Assembly: GCF_002205795.1 (NCBI RefSeq)
Contig: NZ_NIUY01000001.1
Span: forward strand, 124,001-188,000
DNA: 64,000 nt
From: Chryseobacterium sp. VAUSW3
GTDB lineage: Bacteria > Bacteroidota > Bacteroidia > Flavobacteriales > Weeksellaceae
Direction: 5' to 3'
Numbering within the stretch: the first letter of the stretch is position 1; each line of letters begins with the position of its first letter. Both the position numbers and the translations under genes were made by a program. Below are positions 26,289 to 34,960 of this stretch, one piece after another. The notes under the pieces are model-generated. The model saw only the letters and a list, made by a program, of their open reading frames with translations, searched no databases and was not told the origin of the DNA.

Positions 26289-27836
26289 CTATTTTTTTCC
26301 GTAAGTAATAATGAGCTGCGCACTTCTTGCATTACCAGGATCTGTTCCTACGAATACAGCTCTGTGAGGTGTATAAGACCTCGTATTGAAGTTCTGCGCT
26401 CCAAGATCTGCATAAAACGAACCCAACAAAGCACCGGTTTGGTCATAGGTATAATTACCTACGTTCAGGATGAAATGGCGGGACTTAGCTTCTTTCTCGA
26501 CAATATTTTTCAAAGTTTGCGTAATACCAATCTCGTACTTAGCCGGATTTTTATCTAGATCATAAGCCTTCACTAGATTATAAACTCCAGTATAGGCAAG
26601 CGTGCTCATATCCTCAAGATAGGTGTTAAGATCTTTTTGTTTTACTACAAAATAAGAAGGTTTCTGGTAATTATTGCTCCAGCTCGCTACATCGGTGTAA
26701 AGCCTTAATTTTGCTGAAATAATTCCTGCTTTATCATTGTTATATAAATCCTTAATGCTTGCAATCGTAGTCTCCGGGATTTTAATTCCTATTCCCGGAC
26801 CTCCCATTCCCTGGGCATATACTTTAAGCATTCCGCTGATGGTGTCCTGAACCGCAGCGACAGATGCTGCAGGAGCATTTGTCCTGTCATAGGTAATTTG
26901 GTTAAAGTGGGTGTTCGCAGAGCCTAAATCAAGAGGAAACACACCTTCTTCTCTTGTTGTGGTGCCGTTTTCAACTTTATCCTTCTTATAATAAAGATTA
27001 ATCACAACACTGTTGGGATCGAAATTGAAAATATATCCGTCGTTTTGTTCCACAGATAATTTCAATCCTTTAAAATACCTGATGAAAGACGCAGCGTCGG
27101 CAAGTTCAGGTGAAGAAGCTTTGGCAATAATTTTATTCTGAAAAAAAGCACTGTCTAAAGCAATTCTAAGGGAAGCCTCGCGTATATAAAGATCTGAATT
27201 ATCTGAATCTTTTGTAATTTTAATAGAGTTAATCGTACCGTTGAAAACCTTATTTGCCAATAAATTCCCGGTCGTAACAGCTTTGTTTGAAAAAATCTTA
27301 TCGGTATTAGAGCCTAAAAAGTCGTTAACTTCATTAACTTTTATATTAAATAATGTTTTACCATCGATTTTGGTTTTGCCGTATTTGGTCACCGGATAAG
27401 TCACAACCACCTTTTTTGCAGGCACTGCTCCCACCGGATAAATATAATCATCTGCAGTTGTAGTGGTAGCAGAATCTGAAGCATAAGCCGGCTTAATAAC
27501 CAAAACAGCTGAATCCAGAACGGCGTTTGTCCCAAAATCCGGGCTGTAAGAAGAAAGTCTGACCTGCGAAACGTAAGCTGATTTCTGAAGACCGAACTGC
27601 GGCTCGTTGAAAGCTCCTAAAGTAGCGCTTTGGAGTCTTGTCGCATCTGTACGTATGGTGTCGTTATTATTTACGCTATAAGCAATTACGCTATATGTTG
27701 AATCTATCCCCTGAGCTCCGTTCTGAAAAAACTGTGAACCCAGTTGATCTGCATCGGGTTCACAATTCCATAAAATTAAACTTCCAATTACCAGCGAAGC
27801 TGTAATATTGAAGAATTTCTTAATATCTTTTGTCAT
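26289..27836 (-). CDS. DUF4270 lipoprotein
   Basis: A 515-residue lipoprotein with a signal sequence ending in a lipobox-like LILWNC (C25). The remainder is beta-rich and matches the DUF4270 family of Bacteroidota, whose function is unknown; the C-terminal RSAQLIITYGKK is family-typical. It lies 15 bases after the glgA-like gene and 29 before glmS, an arrangement widely seen in flavobacteria next to panC, which suggests an envelope role tied to amino-sugar supply. Confidence 0.88.
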   Translation of the reverse strand: MTKDIKKFFNITASLVIGSLILWNCEPDADQLGSQFFQNGAQGIDSTYSVIAYSVNNNDTIRTDATRLQSATLGAFNEPQFGLQKSAYVSQVRLSSYSPDFGTNAVLDSAVLVIKPAYASDSATTTTADDYIYPVGAVPAKKVVVTYPVTKYGKTKIDGKTLFNIKVNEVNDFLGSNTDKIFSNKAVTTGNLLANKVFNGTINSIKITKDSDNSDLYIREASLRIALDSAFFQNKIIAKASSPELADAASFIRYFKGLKLSVEQNDGYIFNFDPNSVVINLYYKKDKVENGTTTREEGVFPLDLGSANTHFNQITYDRTNAPAASVAAVQDTISGMLKVYAQGMGGPGIGIKIPETTIASIKDLYNNDKAGIISAKLRLYTDVASWSNNYQKPSYFVVKQKDLNTYLEDMSTLAYTGVYNLVKAYDLDKNPAKYEIGITQTLKNIVEKEAKSRHFILNVGNYTYDQTGALLGSFYADLGAQNFNTRSYTPHRAVFVGTDPGNARSAQLIITYGKK

Positions 27837-27851
27837 TAAATTTTAAATTGA

Positions 27852-28622
27852 TTAGTATAATTTTGCGATTGATTCAGCGTCTAAATATTCAGATTTTGCA
27901 GTTTTTGTCTTATTGAAGGCCGCATCAAGTTCATCCTGCAGAAATTCATCACCTTTTACCACGACATCTACCATATCCATGCTTTCGATAACGAACTGCT
28001 GAAAACTAGGTTTCTTAAACGCTTTTAGTGAAGTAATATTGTCGAAATTCAATTTTTGTTCTACAGTGGGTGAAAGCGCTGCATCTTCTTCGTTATAAAC
28101 AGAAAGTACAAGCTTTGAATCTTTAAAATAAGAATCGTTCTTATAAAAAGTTTTTAGATAAACCGGGATGAAAGAAGCCATCCAGCCGTTAAGATGAATT
28201 ACATCCGGAACCCAGTTGAGCTTTTTGATGGTTTCAATTACGCCTCTGGCAAAGAAAATCGCACGTTCATCATTATCAGGAAAATAATTTCCTTCATCGT
28301 CTGCATAAAACTGCTTTCTCTTAAAATACTCATCGTTATCTATAAAATAAACCTGAAGTCTTTCGCCCGGCAGAGAAGCCACTTTAATAATCAGCGGTTG
28401 ATCCAGATCATTAATAATGATGTTCATCCCAGAAAGGCGGATGACCTCATGGAGCTGAAACTTCCGTTCGCTGATCTGGCCAAATCTTGGCATAAAAACG
28501 CGTACATCGTTGCCTTCCTGGTGCATCTTTAGCGACATTTTGTTAACCATGGCGGCCATATTGCTGTCTTCCTGGTATGGAAACATTTCTGTAGTGACGT
28601 ATAATATTTTTTGGTTCGGCAT
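27852..28622 (-). CDS. glycogen-synthase-like protein, N-terminal half only
   Basis: A 256-residue protein homologous to the N-terminal Rossmann domain of GT5 starch/glycogen synthases (ILYVTTEMFPYQ, NDVRVFMPRFG, PDVIHLNGWMASFIPVYLK). The C-terminal domain of normal synthases (about 480 residues) is absent, the ADP-glucose loop KTGGLADV is replaced by EDSNMAAM, and the HAHDW motif by HLNGW. It is therefore unlikely to be a glycogen synthase. The frame opens upstream at 28670, but a -7 box covers that start, so MPNQK at 28622 is chosen. Divergent from panC. Confidence 0.82.
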   Translation of the reverse strand: MPNQKILYVTTEMFPYQEDSNMAAMVNKMSLKMHQEGNDVRVFMPRFGQISERKFQLHEVIRLSGMNIIINDLDQPLIIKVASLPGERLQVYFIDNDEYFKRKQFYADDEGNYFPDNDERAIFFARGVIETIKKLNWVPDVIHLNGWMASFIPVYLKTFYKNDSYFKDSKLVLSVYNEEDAALSPTVEQKLNFDNITSLKAFKKPSFQQFVIESMDMVDVVVKGDEFLQDELDAAFNKTKTAKSEYLDAESIAKLY

Positions 28623-28667
28623 AAAATCTATCGTTTCTTCAATTATCAAGCAGAATATTCTGTCGGG

Positions 28668-28701
28668 CAAAATTACGAAATTTTAAGCTAATATTTTTCA
28701 A
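28668..28701 (-). promoter_or_regulatory. promoter of the glgA-like/DUF4270/glmS operon
   Basis: Minus strand: TTG (28701-28699), 23 bases, TAATTTTG (28675-28668), 45 bases before the ATG at 28622. Confidence 0.55.
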
Positions 28702-28818
28702 TTAACAAATTTTAATAATTATAATTGAATTTGCTCTGTTTATGCGTAAAAAACATTTCTTTACAAGTGTATTATTTTTTCTCAGAAATAACTATTTTTA
28801 CCATTACATTAATAAACT

Positions 28819-29667
28819 ATGGAAATTTTTAAAACAAAGAAAACTCTTCTGGATTATATAGAAAGGCAGAAAGAGATGGGTAAAAAAGTGGGTTTTGCTC
28901 CAACTATGGGCGCATTACATGATGGACATATCTCTCTGTACGAAGCCGCAAGAAAAGAAAACGACCTGGTAATCTCCTCGATCTTCGTTAACCCTACGCA
29001 ATTCAACAACGCATCAGATCTTGAAAAATATCCGCGCACAATTGAAAAGGACATAGAAATTCTGGAAAAATCCGCATTCGTAGATGCTGTTTACATCCCT
29101 GAAGTCACTGATATTTATCCCGAAGGACTTAAAAGCAAGGAATATAACTTCGATGGTTTAGAAAATGAAATGGAAGGCAAATTTCGTCCGGGACATTTCA
29201 ATGGTGTTGGCACTGTGGTAGAAGAACTCTTCCGCCAGGTAAAACCCGACAACGCTTACTTCGGAGACAAAGATTACCAACAGCTCGCCATCATAAAAAA
29301 ACTTGTTGAGAAACTCAATTTACCAATAAAAATCCATGGCGTACCGATCTACCGTGAAAAAAACGGGCTCGCGATGAGTTCCAGAAACAAAAGATTAGAT
29401 CATGAGCAATGCGAAGCCGCAAAAGTTATTTATGAAACACTGGTAAAAGTAAACGACTGGTTCCGGATCATCACCGTTTCTGAAATCTACCAAAGGGTTA
29501 GAGATATATTCGAAGATCAGCGGGGAATGGTTTTAGAATATTTTGAAATTGCGGACGAAGCCACCCTGAAAGAAACCGACTTTTTTTATAAAGACCGCAA
29601 TTACCGCGCATTCATCGTCGTATTTGTTGGCGACGTACGGTTGATAGACAATATGCACTTGGATTAA
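28819..29667 (+). CDS. panC: pantothenate synthetase
   Basis: A 282-residue enzyme joining pantoate and beta-alanine with ATP. The PTMGALHDGHISL motif (residues about 28-40, with the HxGH-type DGH) and SSIFVNPTQF are diagnostic, and GDKDYQQLAIIKKLV and SSRNKRL follow. It is divergent from the glgA-like gene; no panD is seen in the window. Confidence 0.96.
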   Translation: MEIFKTKKTLLDYIERQKEMGKKVGFAPTMGALHDGHISLYEAARKENDLVISSIFVNPTQFNNASDLEKYPRTIEKDIEILEKSAFVDAVYIPEVTDIYPEGLKSKEYNFDGLENEMEGKFRPGHFNGVGTVVEELFRQVKPDNAYFGDKDYQQLAIIKKLVEKLNLPIKIHGVPIYREKNGLAMSSRNKRLDHEQCEAAKVIYETLVKVNDWFRIITVSEIYQRVRDIFEDQRGMVLEYFEIADEATLKETDFFYKDRNYRAFIVVFVGDVRLIDNMHLD

Positions 29668-29674
29668 TAAAACG

Positions 29675-29705
29675 TCAAAAGTCTTCCTTGAGGGAAGACT
29701 TTTGA
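29675..29705 (+). terminator. hairpin after panC
   Basis: A 13-bp perfect inverted repeat (29675-29687 with 29693-29705) with a five-base loop. The T run is part of the stem rather than after it, so it may be a terminator or a 3' stabiliser. Confidence 0.65.
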
Positions 29706-29731
29706 TCACCAAATCACAAAATATTAATATG

Positions 29732-29756
29732 AAAAAAATTTACTCCTAAGAGTAAA
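29732..29756 (-). terminator. terminator of the tRNA array
   Basis: On the minus strand a 7-bp stem (TTTACTC/GAGTAAA) is followed by seven T, five bases after the last tRNA. Confidence 0.75.
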
Positions 29757-29760
29757 ATTG

Positions 29761-29833
29761 TGACCCGGCTGGGATTCGAACCCAGGACCCATACATTAAA
29801 AGTGTATTGCTCTACCAGCTGAGCTACCGAGTC
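29761..29833 (-). tRNA. tRNA-Lys (anticodon TTT), distal copy
   Basis: A 73-nt tRNA: acceptor GACTCGG with CCGGGTC (one T-G pair), anticodon loop CTTTTAA between ATACA and TGTAT, T-loop GGTTCGAATCC, discriminator A and no encoded CCA. Identical to the copy at 30001-30073. Confidence 0.97.
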
Positions 29834-29880
29834 TTAGAAAATGTAAACAATAAAATTTACTTTCTAATAAATTTAACTTG

Positions 29881-29963
29881 TGCCTGCGACTGGACTCGAA
29901 CCAGCACATCCTTAGGAAACCACCCCCTCAAGATGGCGTGTCTACCAATTTCACCACGCAGGC
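29881..29963 (-). tRNA. tRNA-Leu (anticodon GAG)
   Basis: An 83-nt class II tRNA: acceptor GCCTGCG/CGCAGGC, anticodon stem CCATC/GGTGG with loop TTGAGGG, variable arm GTTTCCTAAGGAT, discriminator A and no encoded CCA. It lies between two identical tRNA-Lys genes. Confidence 0.96.
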
Positions 29964-30000
29964 AAAAAAAATCCGTAACAGTTACGGAATTTTTAGCTAG

Positions 30001-30073
30001 TGACCCGGCTGGGATTCGAACCCAGGACCCATACATTAAAAGTGTATTGCTCTACCAGCTGAGCTACCGAGTC
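30001..30073 (-). tRNA. tRNA-Lys (anticodon TTT), proximal copy
   Basis: Same 73-nt sequence as 29761-29833. First gene of the tRNA array after the promoter at 30139-30167. Confidence 0.97.
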
Positions 30074-30138
30074 GGCCACTCTCTAAAACGAATAATTAAA
30101 AACCGAAGTCTGTAATTATTTTCCCTTTTTGAGTGGTG

Positions 30139-30167
30139 CAAAGATAGGCCTTTTTTTAAAATCTCAA
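30139..30167 (-). promoter_or_regulatory. promoter of the tRNA-Lys/Leu/Lys array
   Basis: Minus strand: TTG (30167-30165), 18 bases, TATCTTTG (30146-30139), about 65 bases before the first tRNA. A full consensus match. Confidence 0.7.
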
Positions 30168-30199
30168 AATTTTTTTAGTAATTTGTACAAAATTCAAAA

Positions 30200-30709
30200 A
30201 TGATTATTTCACTCATAGGATACATGGGAAGTGGTAAATCTCACATTTCCAAAGTTTTGAGCCAAAAGCTACATTTAAAATTAATTGATCTCGACAAAGA
30301 AATTTCTTTGAAAAATAATTTATCCATTCACGAAATCTTTCAAAAAAAGGGTGAAATCTACTTTAGAAAGCAGGAACGGGAATTACTTGAAGAGATTTTA
30401 GCAACTTCTGAACACTGTATTTTAAGTCTGGGTGGCGGCACACCGGCTTACTATAACAATATGCAACTTATCAATAAGCATACGCAAAGTATTTTCCTCC
30501 GAACTTCTGTAAAAACACTTGCTGAGAGACTTTTAAAACAGAAACAGAAAAGACCGCTTATTGCTTCGCAAAACGATGAAGATCTCCCCGAATTTATCGC
30601 CAAACATCTTTTTGAAAGAAACGTTTATTATTCACAGGCAAAATTTACTGTAGATACCGATGGTAAAGAACCAGAACAGATTGCCGATGAAATTGCAGCG
30701 TTGTTTTAA
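30200..30709 (+). CDS. aroK: shikimate kinase
   Basis: A 169-residue P-loop kinase phosphorylating shikimate in the chorismate pathway. GYMGSGKSHISK (residues 7-18) is the Walker A motif; DLDKEI, IFQKKGEIYFRKQERELL, LGGGTPAY and the lid RPL are all present. Its last four bases overlap the end of the convergent S4-domain gene. Confidence 0.95.
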   Translation: MIISLIGYMGSGKSHISKVLSQKLHLKLIDLDKEISLKNNLSIHEIFQKKGEIYFRKQERELLEEILATSEHCILSLGGGTPAYYNNMQLINKHTQSIFLRTSVKTLAERLLKQKQKRPLIASQNDEDLPEFIAKHLFERNVYYSQAKFTVDTDGKEPEQIADEIAALF

Positions 30710-31143
30710 TCTTCAGTATTTTCGTTCACATCACTGAAAAATAAATCCCAGTCATCATCAGCCATTTCGGAATTTGCATCTCCGGCTACATATTCATCCA
30801 TATCCCGTCGGTCTTTTTTCGTAGGTCTTCCCTCGCCTTTTCCTCGGTAGTAATCCTGGGTAAGCTTACGTAGTTTAAGGATTTCGTACTGTTCTTTATC
30901 TGTTTTGTCTTCAATATGAAGCGGAACCAACTTCGCACCTAACCTGCTTTTCGGGATCTCAAGAACCTTAATCTGATAATCGATTTGATTTTTGCGAATT
31001 TTTATCACATCTCCCGGATTCACCTCTTTGGATGATTTCACCACATTATTTCCTACAGAAACTCTGTTTTTCTTGATTTCATCGGCCGCAATACTTCTTG
31101 TTTTGTAAAACCGCACACACCATAAAAATTTATCGATTCTCAT
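30706..31143 (-). CDS. S4-domain RNA-binding protein (Hsp15-like)
   Basis: A 145-residue protein: the S4 RNA-binding domain fills residues 1-60 (MRIDKFLWCVRFYKTRS, then VSVGNNVVKSSKEVNPGD), followed by a basic segment (RGKGEGRPTKKDRR) and an acidic tail. Hsp15 rescues stalled 50S subunits carrying peptidyl-tRNA; this protein has the same plan. Confidence 0.88.
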   Translation of the reverse strand: MRIDKFLWCVRFYKTRSIAADEIKKNRVSVGNNVVKSSKEVNPGDVIKIRKNQIDYQIKVLEIPKSRLGAKLVPLHIEDKTDKEQYEILKLRKLTQDYYRGKGEGRPTKKDRRDMDEYVAGDANSEMADDDWDLFFSDVNENTED

Positions 31144-31153
31144 ATTTTATTTA

Positions 31154-31161
31154 TACTTTTG
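31154..31161 (+). promoter_or_regulatory. -7 element of the lipoprotein gene at 31202
   Basis: TACTTTTG matches TAnnTTTG, 40 bases before the ATG. Confidence 0.5.
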
Positions 31162-31201
31162 CTGGATTGAAAATTTTAGCAATTTAATGATAATATTAAA
31201 A

Positions 31202-31924
31202 ATGAAGAAAACATTCTTATATCTCGCATTAGCATCTATAGCCATCATATCTTGCAGAAACGATGATAATCCTGAGACAACAGAGGAAGTAAGCATAGAA
31301 ACACAGAATACATATGATGACCAGGCGGCACAGCACTTTCTGGATACTCATTACCTTGATGCGAAAGGAAATATAAAGGATTTTGTTGCTACAGATACGG
31401 TAAACGTAAAGTTAGCAGATTTGAACCCTGTAACATTGCCGTCCGGTGTTATTTACATCGTGCGACCCGGCGCACAGCCAACCACTGGAACAAATATCGG
31501 CCAATATGATTTGCTTAGATTAATGAGTAAATCGACAACTTATGTTGCTACAAATACCGATAATAAGGTTACTTTTACATCACCATCAACCTTCAGAAAT
31601 ACCATCGACGGTGCTGGGGTTCCGGAAGTAGATCCTTCTTATTTCTACGTAAAAAAATCTGTTCTCACAAGTGCAACAGTTGCCGCTGCCAAAGAGAGAA
31701 GTTATTATGAAATTGAAGGATTTCAGGAAGCGATTAAAAAATTCCAGGCATTTGATATGCCCGATGACAGCAATTATAATCTTCAGGGTGTGATCATTGT
31801 TCCTTCCAGAGCAGCTTTTGCAAGAGATGTACATTTCAATTATACCGGTCTTGCATACAGAAACAGGAGTTTTGTATTTAATTTCCAAATTTACAAAACA
31901 ACACATTTTGATGCAGAAAGATAA
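31202..31924 (+). CDS. lipoprotein of unknown function
   Basis: A 240-residue lipoprotein (lipobox IISC, C18, then an acidic DDNPETTEE linker). The mature part has a GVIYIVRPG segment and a GVIIVPSRAAFARD segment, which vaguely recall the FKBP-like lipoproteins (GldI-type) of flavobacteria, but the FKBP catalytic pattern is not clear to me. An ATG five codons upstream is less likely because the signal sequence starts normally at MKKTFLY. Single gene ended by a terminator. Confidence 0.7.
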   Translation: MKKTFLYLALASIAIISCRNDDNPETTEEVSIETQNTYDDQAAQHFLDTHYLDAKGNIKDFVATDTVNVKLADLNPVTLPSGVIYIVRPGAQPTTGTNIGQYDLLRLMSKSTTYVATNTDNKVTFTSPSTFRNTIDGAGVPEVDPSYFYVKKSVLTSATVAAAKERSYYEIEGFQEAIKKFQAFDMPDDSNYNLQGVIIVPSRAAFARDVHFNYTGLAYRNRSFVFNFQIYKTTHFDAER

Positions 31925-31942
31925 TATCTGAGCATAAATTAT

Positions 31943-31973
31943 AAAGTTCCTCAAAAATGAGGAACTTTTTTTT
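31943..31973. terminator. terminator after the lipoprotein gene
   Basis: A 10-bp stem (31943-31952 with 31959-31968), six-base loop and T run; it lies between convergent genes and can serve only the plus strand well. Confidence 0.85.
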
Positions 31974-31979
31974 ATCCCG

Positions 31980-32669
31980 TTATTCGTAAATCTGTCGCAA
32001 AACAGCCAAAGAATTAGGGGTATAGAATCCCGAAAAATGCAAGTGATAATAAACCATCAGCGAATCGAGAAAAGCATTTCTTTCTGCTCGCTGAAGCTTA
32101 ATTGAGTACGTTTGGGGCGCACTTAAAAAATGCTTCCAAAGCTGTGAAATTTCTTCAGTAAAAAGTGAATGCGAAATTTGGTCTCTGAAAATTCCTGATT
32201 CGGGGTCCAGATATTTTTCGTCTTTAAAAAGCGGTGCAATTCCAGAAATTTTTAAAAAATTAAAAATTAACGATATATGCGAATTATGGTTATTGAGGGC
32301 AATTTCATGCCTGAACTCTTCTATTTCATTAAAAGCCAAGTCATTCTGATCTTCTTCCCTTAAAATCTGATGAAGAAAATCTGCAGTAAAAAACAGGACT
32401 GAGTTGATCTTCACATCATTAAAATCGTGGATACCGGCAGAAAGTTCGATTTTTGATGCCGTTGAAATTCCTTTTTGAGCATTGGGTTTTGCGACCGTGA
32501 TGTTTAGAAGATTTAATGGAAGAAGATAAGGTTTCTTTTTATTTTTTGAAGAATAAATGCCTCGTGCAAAAAAACTCTGGTAGCCTGTATCTGCCGAAAA
32601 ACAATGCAGCACAGCACCATTATCTCCATATTTCACATACGAAAGTAAGTAGCAGGTTTGGGTAAACAT
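31980..32669 (-). CDS. recO: DNA repair protein RecO
   Basis: A 229-residue protein with an N-terminal OB fold (VKYGDNGAVLHCFSADTG, ARGIYSSKNKKKPYLLPLN) and a helical C-terminal domain. RecO loads RecA on SSB-coated DNA in the RecFOR pathway and anneals strands. The start overlaps the porZ stop as TAATG, so translation is coupled. Confidence 0.92.
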   Translation of the reverse strand: MFTQTCYLLSYVKYGDNGAVLHCFSADTGYQSFFARGIYSSKNKKKPYLLPLNLLNITVAKPNAQKGISTASKIELSAGIHDFNDVKINSVLFFTADFLHQILREEDQNDLAFNEIEEFRHEIALNNHNSHISLIFNFLKISGIAPLFKDEKYLDPESGIFRDQISHSLFTEEISQLWKHFLSAPQTYSIKLQRAERNAFLDSLMVYYHLHFSGFYTPNSLAVLRQIYE

Positions 32670-34903
32670 TAATTTACTACAGCAATTTTTGCAGTCGCAG
32701 TATCGGTTCCGTCTGCATTGGTCATCAGGACAAAATAAATCCCGGACGCTACCCGAACTCCCCGATGGTTATTGAGATTCCACTCGTAATATCCTCCTCT
32801 GGAAATAGCCTGATGAACAAGGTTTCCGGCAGCATCTGTAATGCGGATATTGGTTTTTTCAGCCAAACCTCTAATCCGTACATTGCCCTTATATTTGGAA
32901 TAAACCACAGGATTCGGATACACCAATACATCCCCGAAATCCTCTGTTACATTCAAAACATCACCCTGATAAACCATCACTCCATCGAGCGTTACAAAAT
33001 ATACTTTTCCGGTTTTATTGTCAACTTTTATATCGGTCACGCTGTTACTTGGGAGAGGTGAATTTTCTTTTGTAAAATGCATCAGCGTCTGTTCGCCGGT
33101 TGAACTCAGATAAAAAACACCGCCATCATCAATTGAAATCCATTTTTGGTTTCCGGCATCTACCTCGATCTGCAAAATGCTGCTGTCGCGGAACAGTTCT
33201 TCACCAAGACCGTTTTCTTCAATAATCACGGGTTCTGTCTGCGGATTTTCTTCACTTATAAATGAAGATGGATTACTGATGATCCGGAGACCTATTCTTG
33301 TCCCAATCCAGATATCATCATTTTTATCAATATTCGCCGACACCACTCCATCTGCAGGTAAATTATTATTTTTTCTTAGGATTTTAAAACGGTCATCGCC
33401 TGTAACTGCAGGTGTATTTTTGTAGTCGTAGACCAGTAAACCACCTGATGAAAAGAAAGGAGCCGGAATATATAAAATTCCTCCTTTTGCAAATGGCTTC
33501 TGCACGAGTCCTGCGGTTACAGAAGAAACGAAGCCAAACTGGTCTGTAGTGGGATTATAGTGATAAAATCCAATTTCCCCGGAACTTCCCTTGGCACTCC
33601 ACTGTGAAATAAGGAGCTGATTATTTTCGTCGAAAACACAGCCCACAACCCGGTTGTATGCACCACCGGTGTTTGCATAAATTTTTGCAAACTGATTATC
33701 ATCCATCCGGTAAATCCCTTTGCTTCCATCTTGAAAAGTATAATTAGTGAAGAAGATTTCTGTGGGTTTTGAAGGATTGATCACGGCATCCAAAACATTG
33801 AAAGGAACAGTAGAGTTTCTGAACAGTTCAGGATATACCCAACTCGTTCCGTTAAAGTGATAATATCCTAAATTCCTGTAAATTGGTGTATTAAAAGCAT
33901 CCCGACCTCCGGTAGAAATTACGATCTGGTTTTCGTGAAGATTGATTTTATACGAGGTATTGCTATATGGTCCGTCTGGTTTTAAACTGTCTCCCGCTTC
34001 ATTTTTTATTCCTGAAACCCTCGTTCCTGCATAAATTTTTGAATCTGCATAAATTGCAGAATTCAGTAGTTCACCGGCATCATAGGATTTAATAAAAATT
34101 CCCGCAGTGCTAAAAAGAGAAACTGACGAAATATCTGTAACCACAATATGTTCCGGGGTTACCAAAACATCCTGTATATTAGAAAAACTCCTCGGTAGAT
34201 TTGAAAATGTAGTACCGTTACCATATCTCACTGTATTTGTATTAGAATACGCAATAACGCTTCCATTGCTGATATGGCTGTAACTTTCTCCCACTATCGT
34301 GTTCCATGTTGAATAGATGGGGAAGGTTACATTGATTTCGTGCGATTTTAAACCGGTTGCGGTAACAGCGTACACCACATTATCTTTAATCACAGCTTCG
34401 CGGGCGGCCTCGTACACACCTCCACTGGTGAAAAAGGCAGAGTCACCGAATTCTTTTCTGTCTAAACGAAAAATCGAAACACCATATCCCACAGAAATTA
34501 CTGCCAAATTTCCTGTAATCGAAATATGATTAATTTTTTTATCTCCGGCGTATCCTGTAGCAATCGGAATATCGACTACATAAGTTATCCCTTCTGGTGT
34601 AATGACGTCCATCGAACCATTTTGATAACCTACTAAACCTATTTTGGTTTGTGGATTATAATCAAAAGCAGAAATCTTCACTTCATGCAAACCATTTGCT
34701 TTCGAAAGTTTGCTAAGTTCGCCGCTTGCGGGGGTGTAAAAAAATATCCCGTTTTCTGTAGCTGCGATCAGTCTATTTCCATCTTCCCGGATCGCCAAAA
34801 CATTATTATAGGAAAACAAATCGCTCCACTTACTGCTTGAAATTACCTGTGCAGAAATATCCAGAGCGTACAAGAGCATTAATAACGGTAATATTTTTTT
34901 CAT
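32669..34903 (-). CDS. porZ: T9SS attachment-complex protein PorZ
   Basis: A 744-residue exported protein with a signal peptide (about residues 1-18) and a series of beta-propeller repeats of the two-component-regulator type (for example ENGIFFYTPASG, GTRIGLRIISNP, DDGGVFYLSSTG), ending in a type A T9SS sorting domain from about residue 655 (VYPNPVV, then SGIYFVLM). PorZ sits in the cell-surface attachment complex with PorU, PorV and PorQ and delivers A-LPS in Porphyromonas. The length (P. gingivalis about 776) and the recO neighbour fit PorZ. Confidence 0.88.
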   Translation of the reverse strand: MKKILPLLMLLYALDISAQVISSSKWSDLFSYNNVLAIREDGNRLIAATENGIFFYTPASGELSKLSKANGLHEVKISAFDYNPQTKIGLVGYQNGSMDVITPEGITYVVDIPIATGYAGDKKINHISITGNLAVISVGYGVSIFRLDRKEFGDSAFFTSGGVYEAAREAVIKDNVVYAVTATGLKSHEINVTFPIYSTWNTIVGESYSHISNGSVIAYSNTNTVRYGNGTTFSNLPRSFSNIQDVLVTPEHIVVTDISSVSLFSTAGIFIKSYDAGELLNSAIYADSKIYAGTRVSGIKNEAGDSLKPDGPYSNTSYKINLHENQIVISTGGRDAFNTPIYRNLGYYHFNGTSWVYPELFRNSTVPFNVLDAVINPSKPTEIFFTNYTFQDGSKGIYRMDDNQFAKIYANTGGAYNRVVGCVFDENNQLLISQWSAKGSSGEIGFYHYNPTTDQFGFVSSVTAGLVQKPFAKGGILYIPAPFFSSGGLLVYDYKNTPAVTGDDRFKILRKNNNLPADGVVSANIDKNDDIWIGTRIGLRIISNPSSFISEENPQTEPVIIEENGLGEELFRDSSILQIEVDAGNQKWISIDDGGVFYLSSTGEQTLMHFTKENSPLPSNSVTDIKVDNKTGKVYFVTLDGVMVYQGDVLNVTEDFGDVLVYPNPVVYSKYKGNVRIRGLAEKTNIRITDAAGNLVHQAISRGGYYEWNLNNHRGVRVASGIYFVLMTNADGTDTATAKIAVVN

Positions 34904-34960
34904 CGGTTAATTCGTGTTGTATTTTTGAAGAGCTTATTTCTCCGGAATTTTTATATTTTC

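Noticed and set aside
24406..26289. Possible glmS ribozyme
   Set aside because: The upstream gap is only 29 bases and nothing of the ribozyme fold is present.
29761..30073. tRNA array as an integration site for a mobile element
   Set aside because: No integrase, no partial tRNA copy and no element lies beside it.
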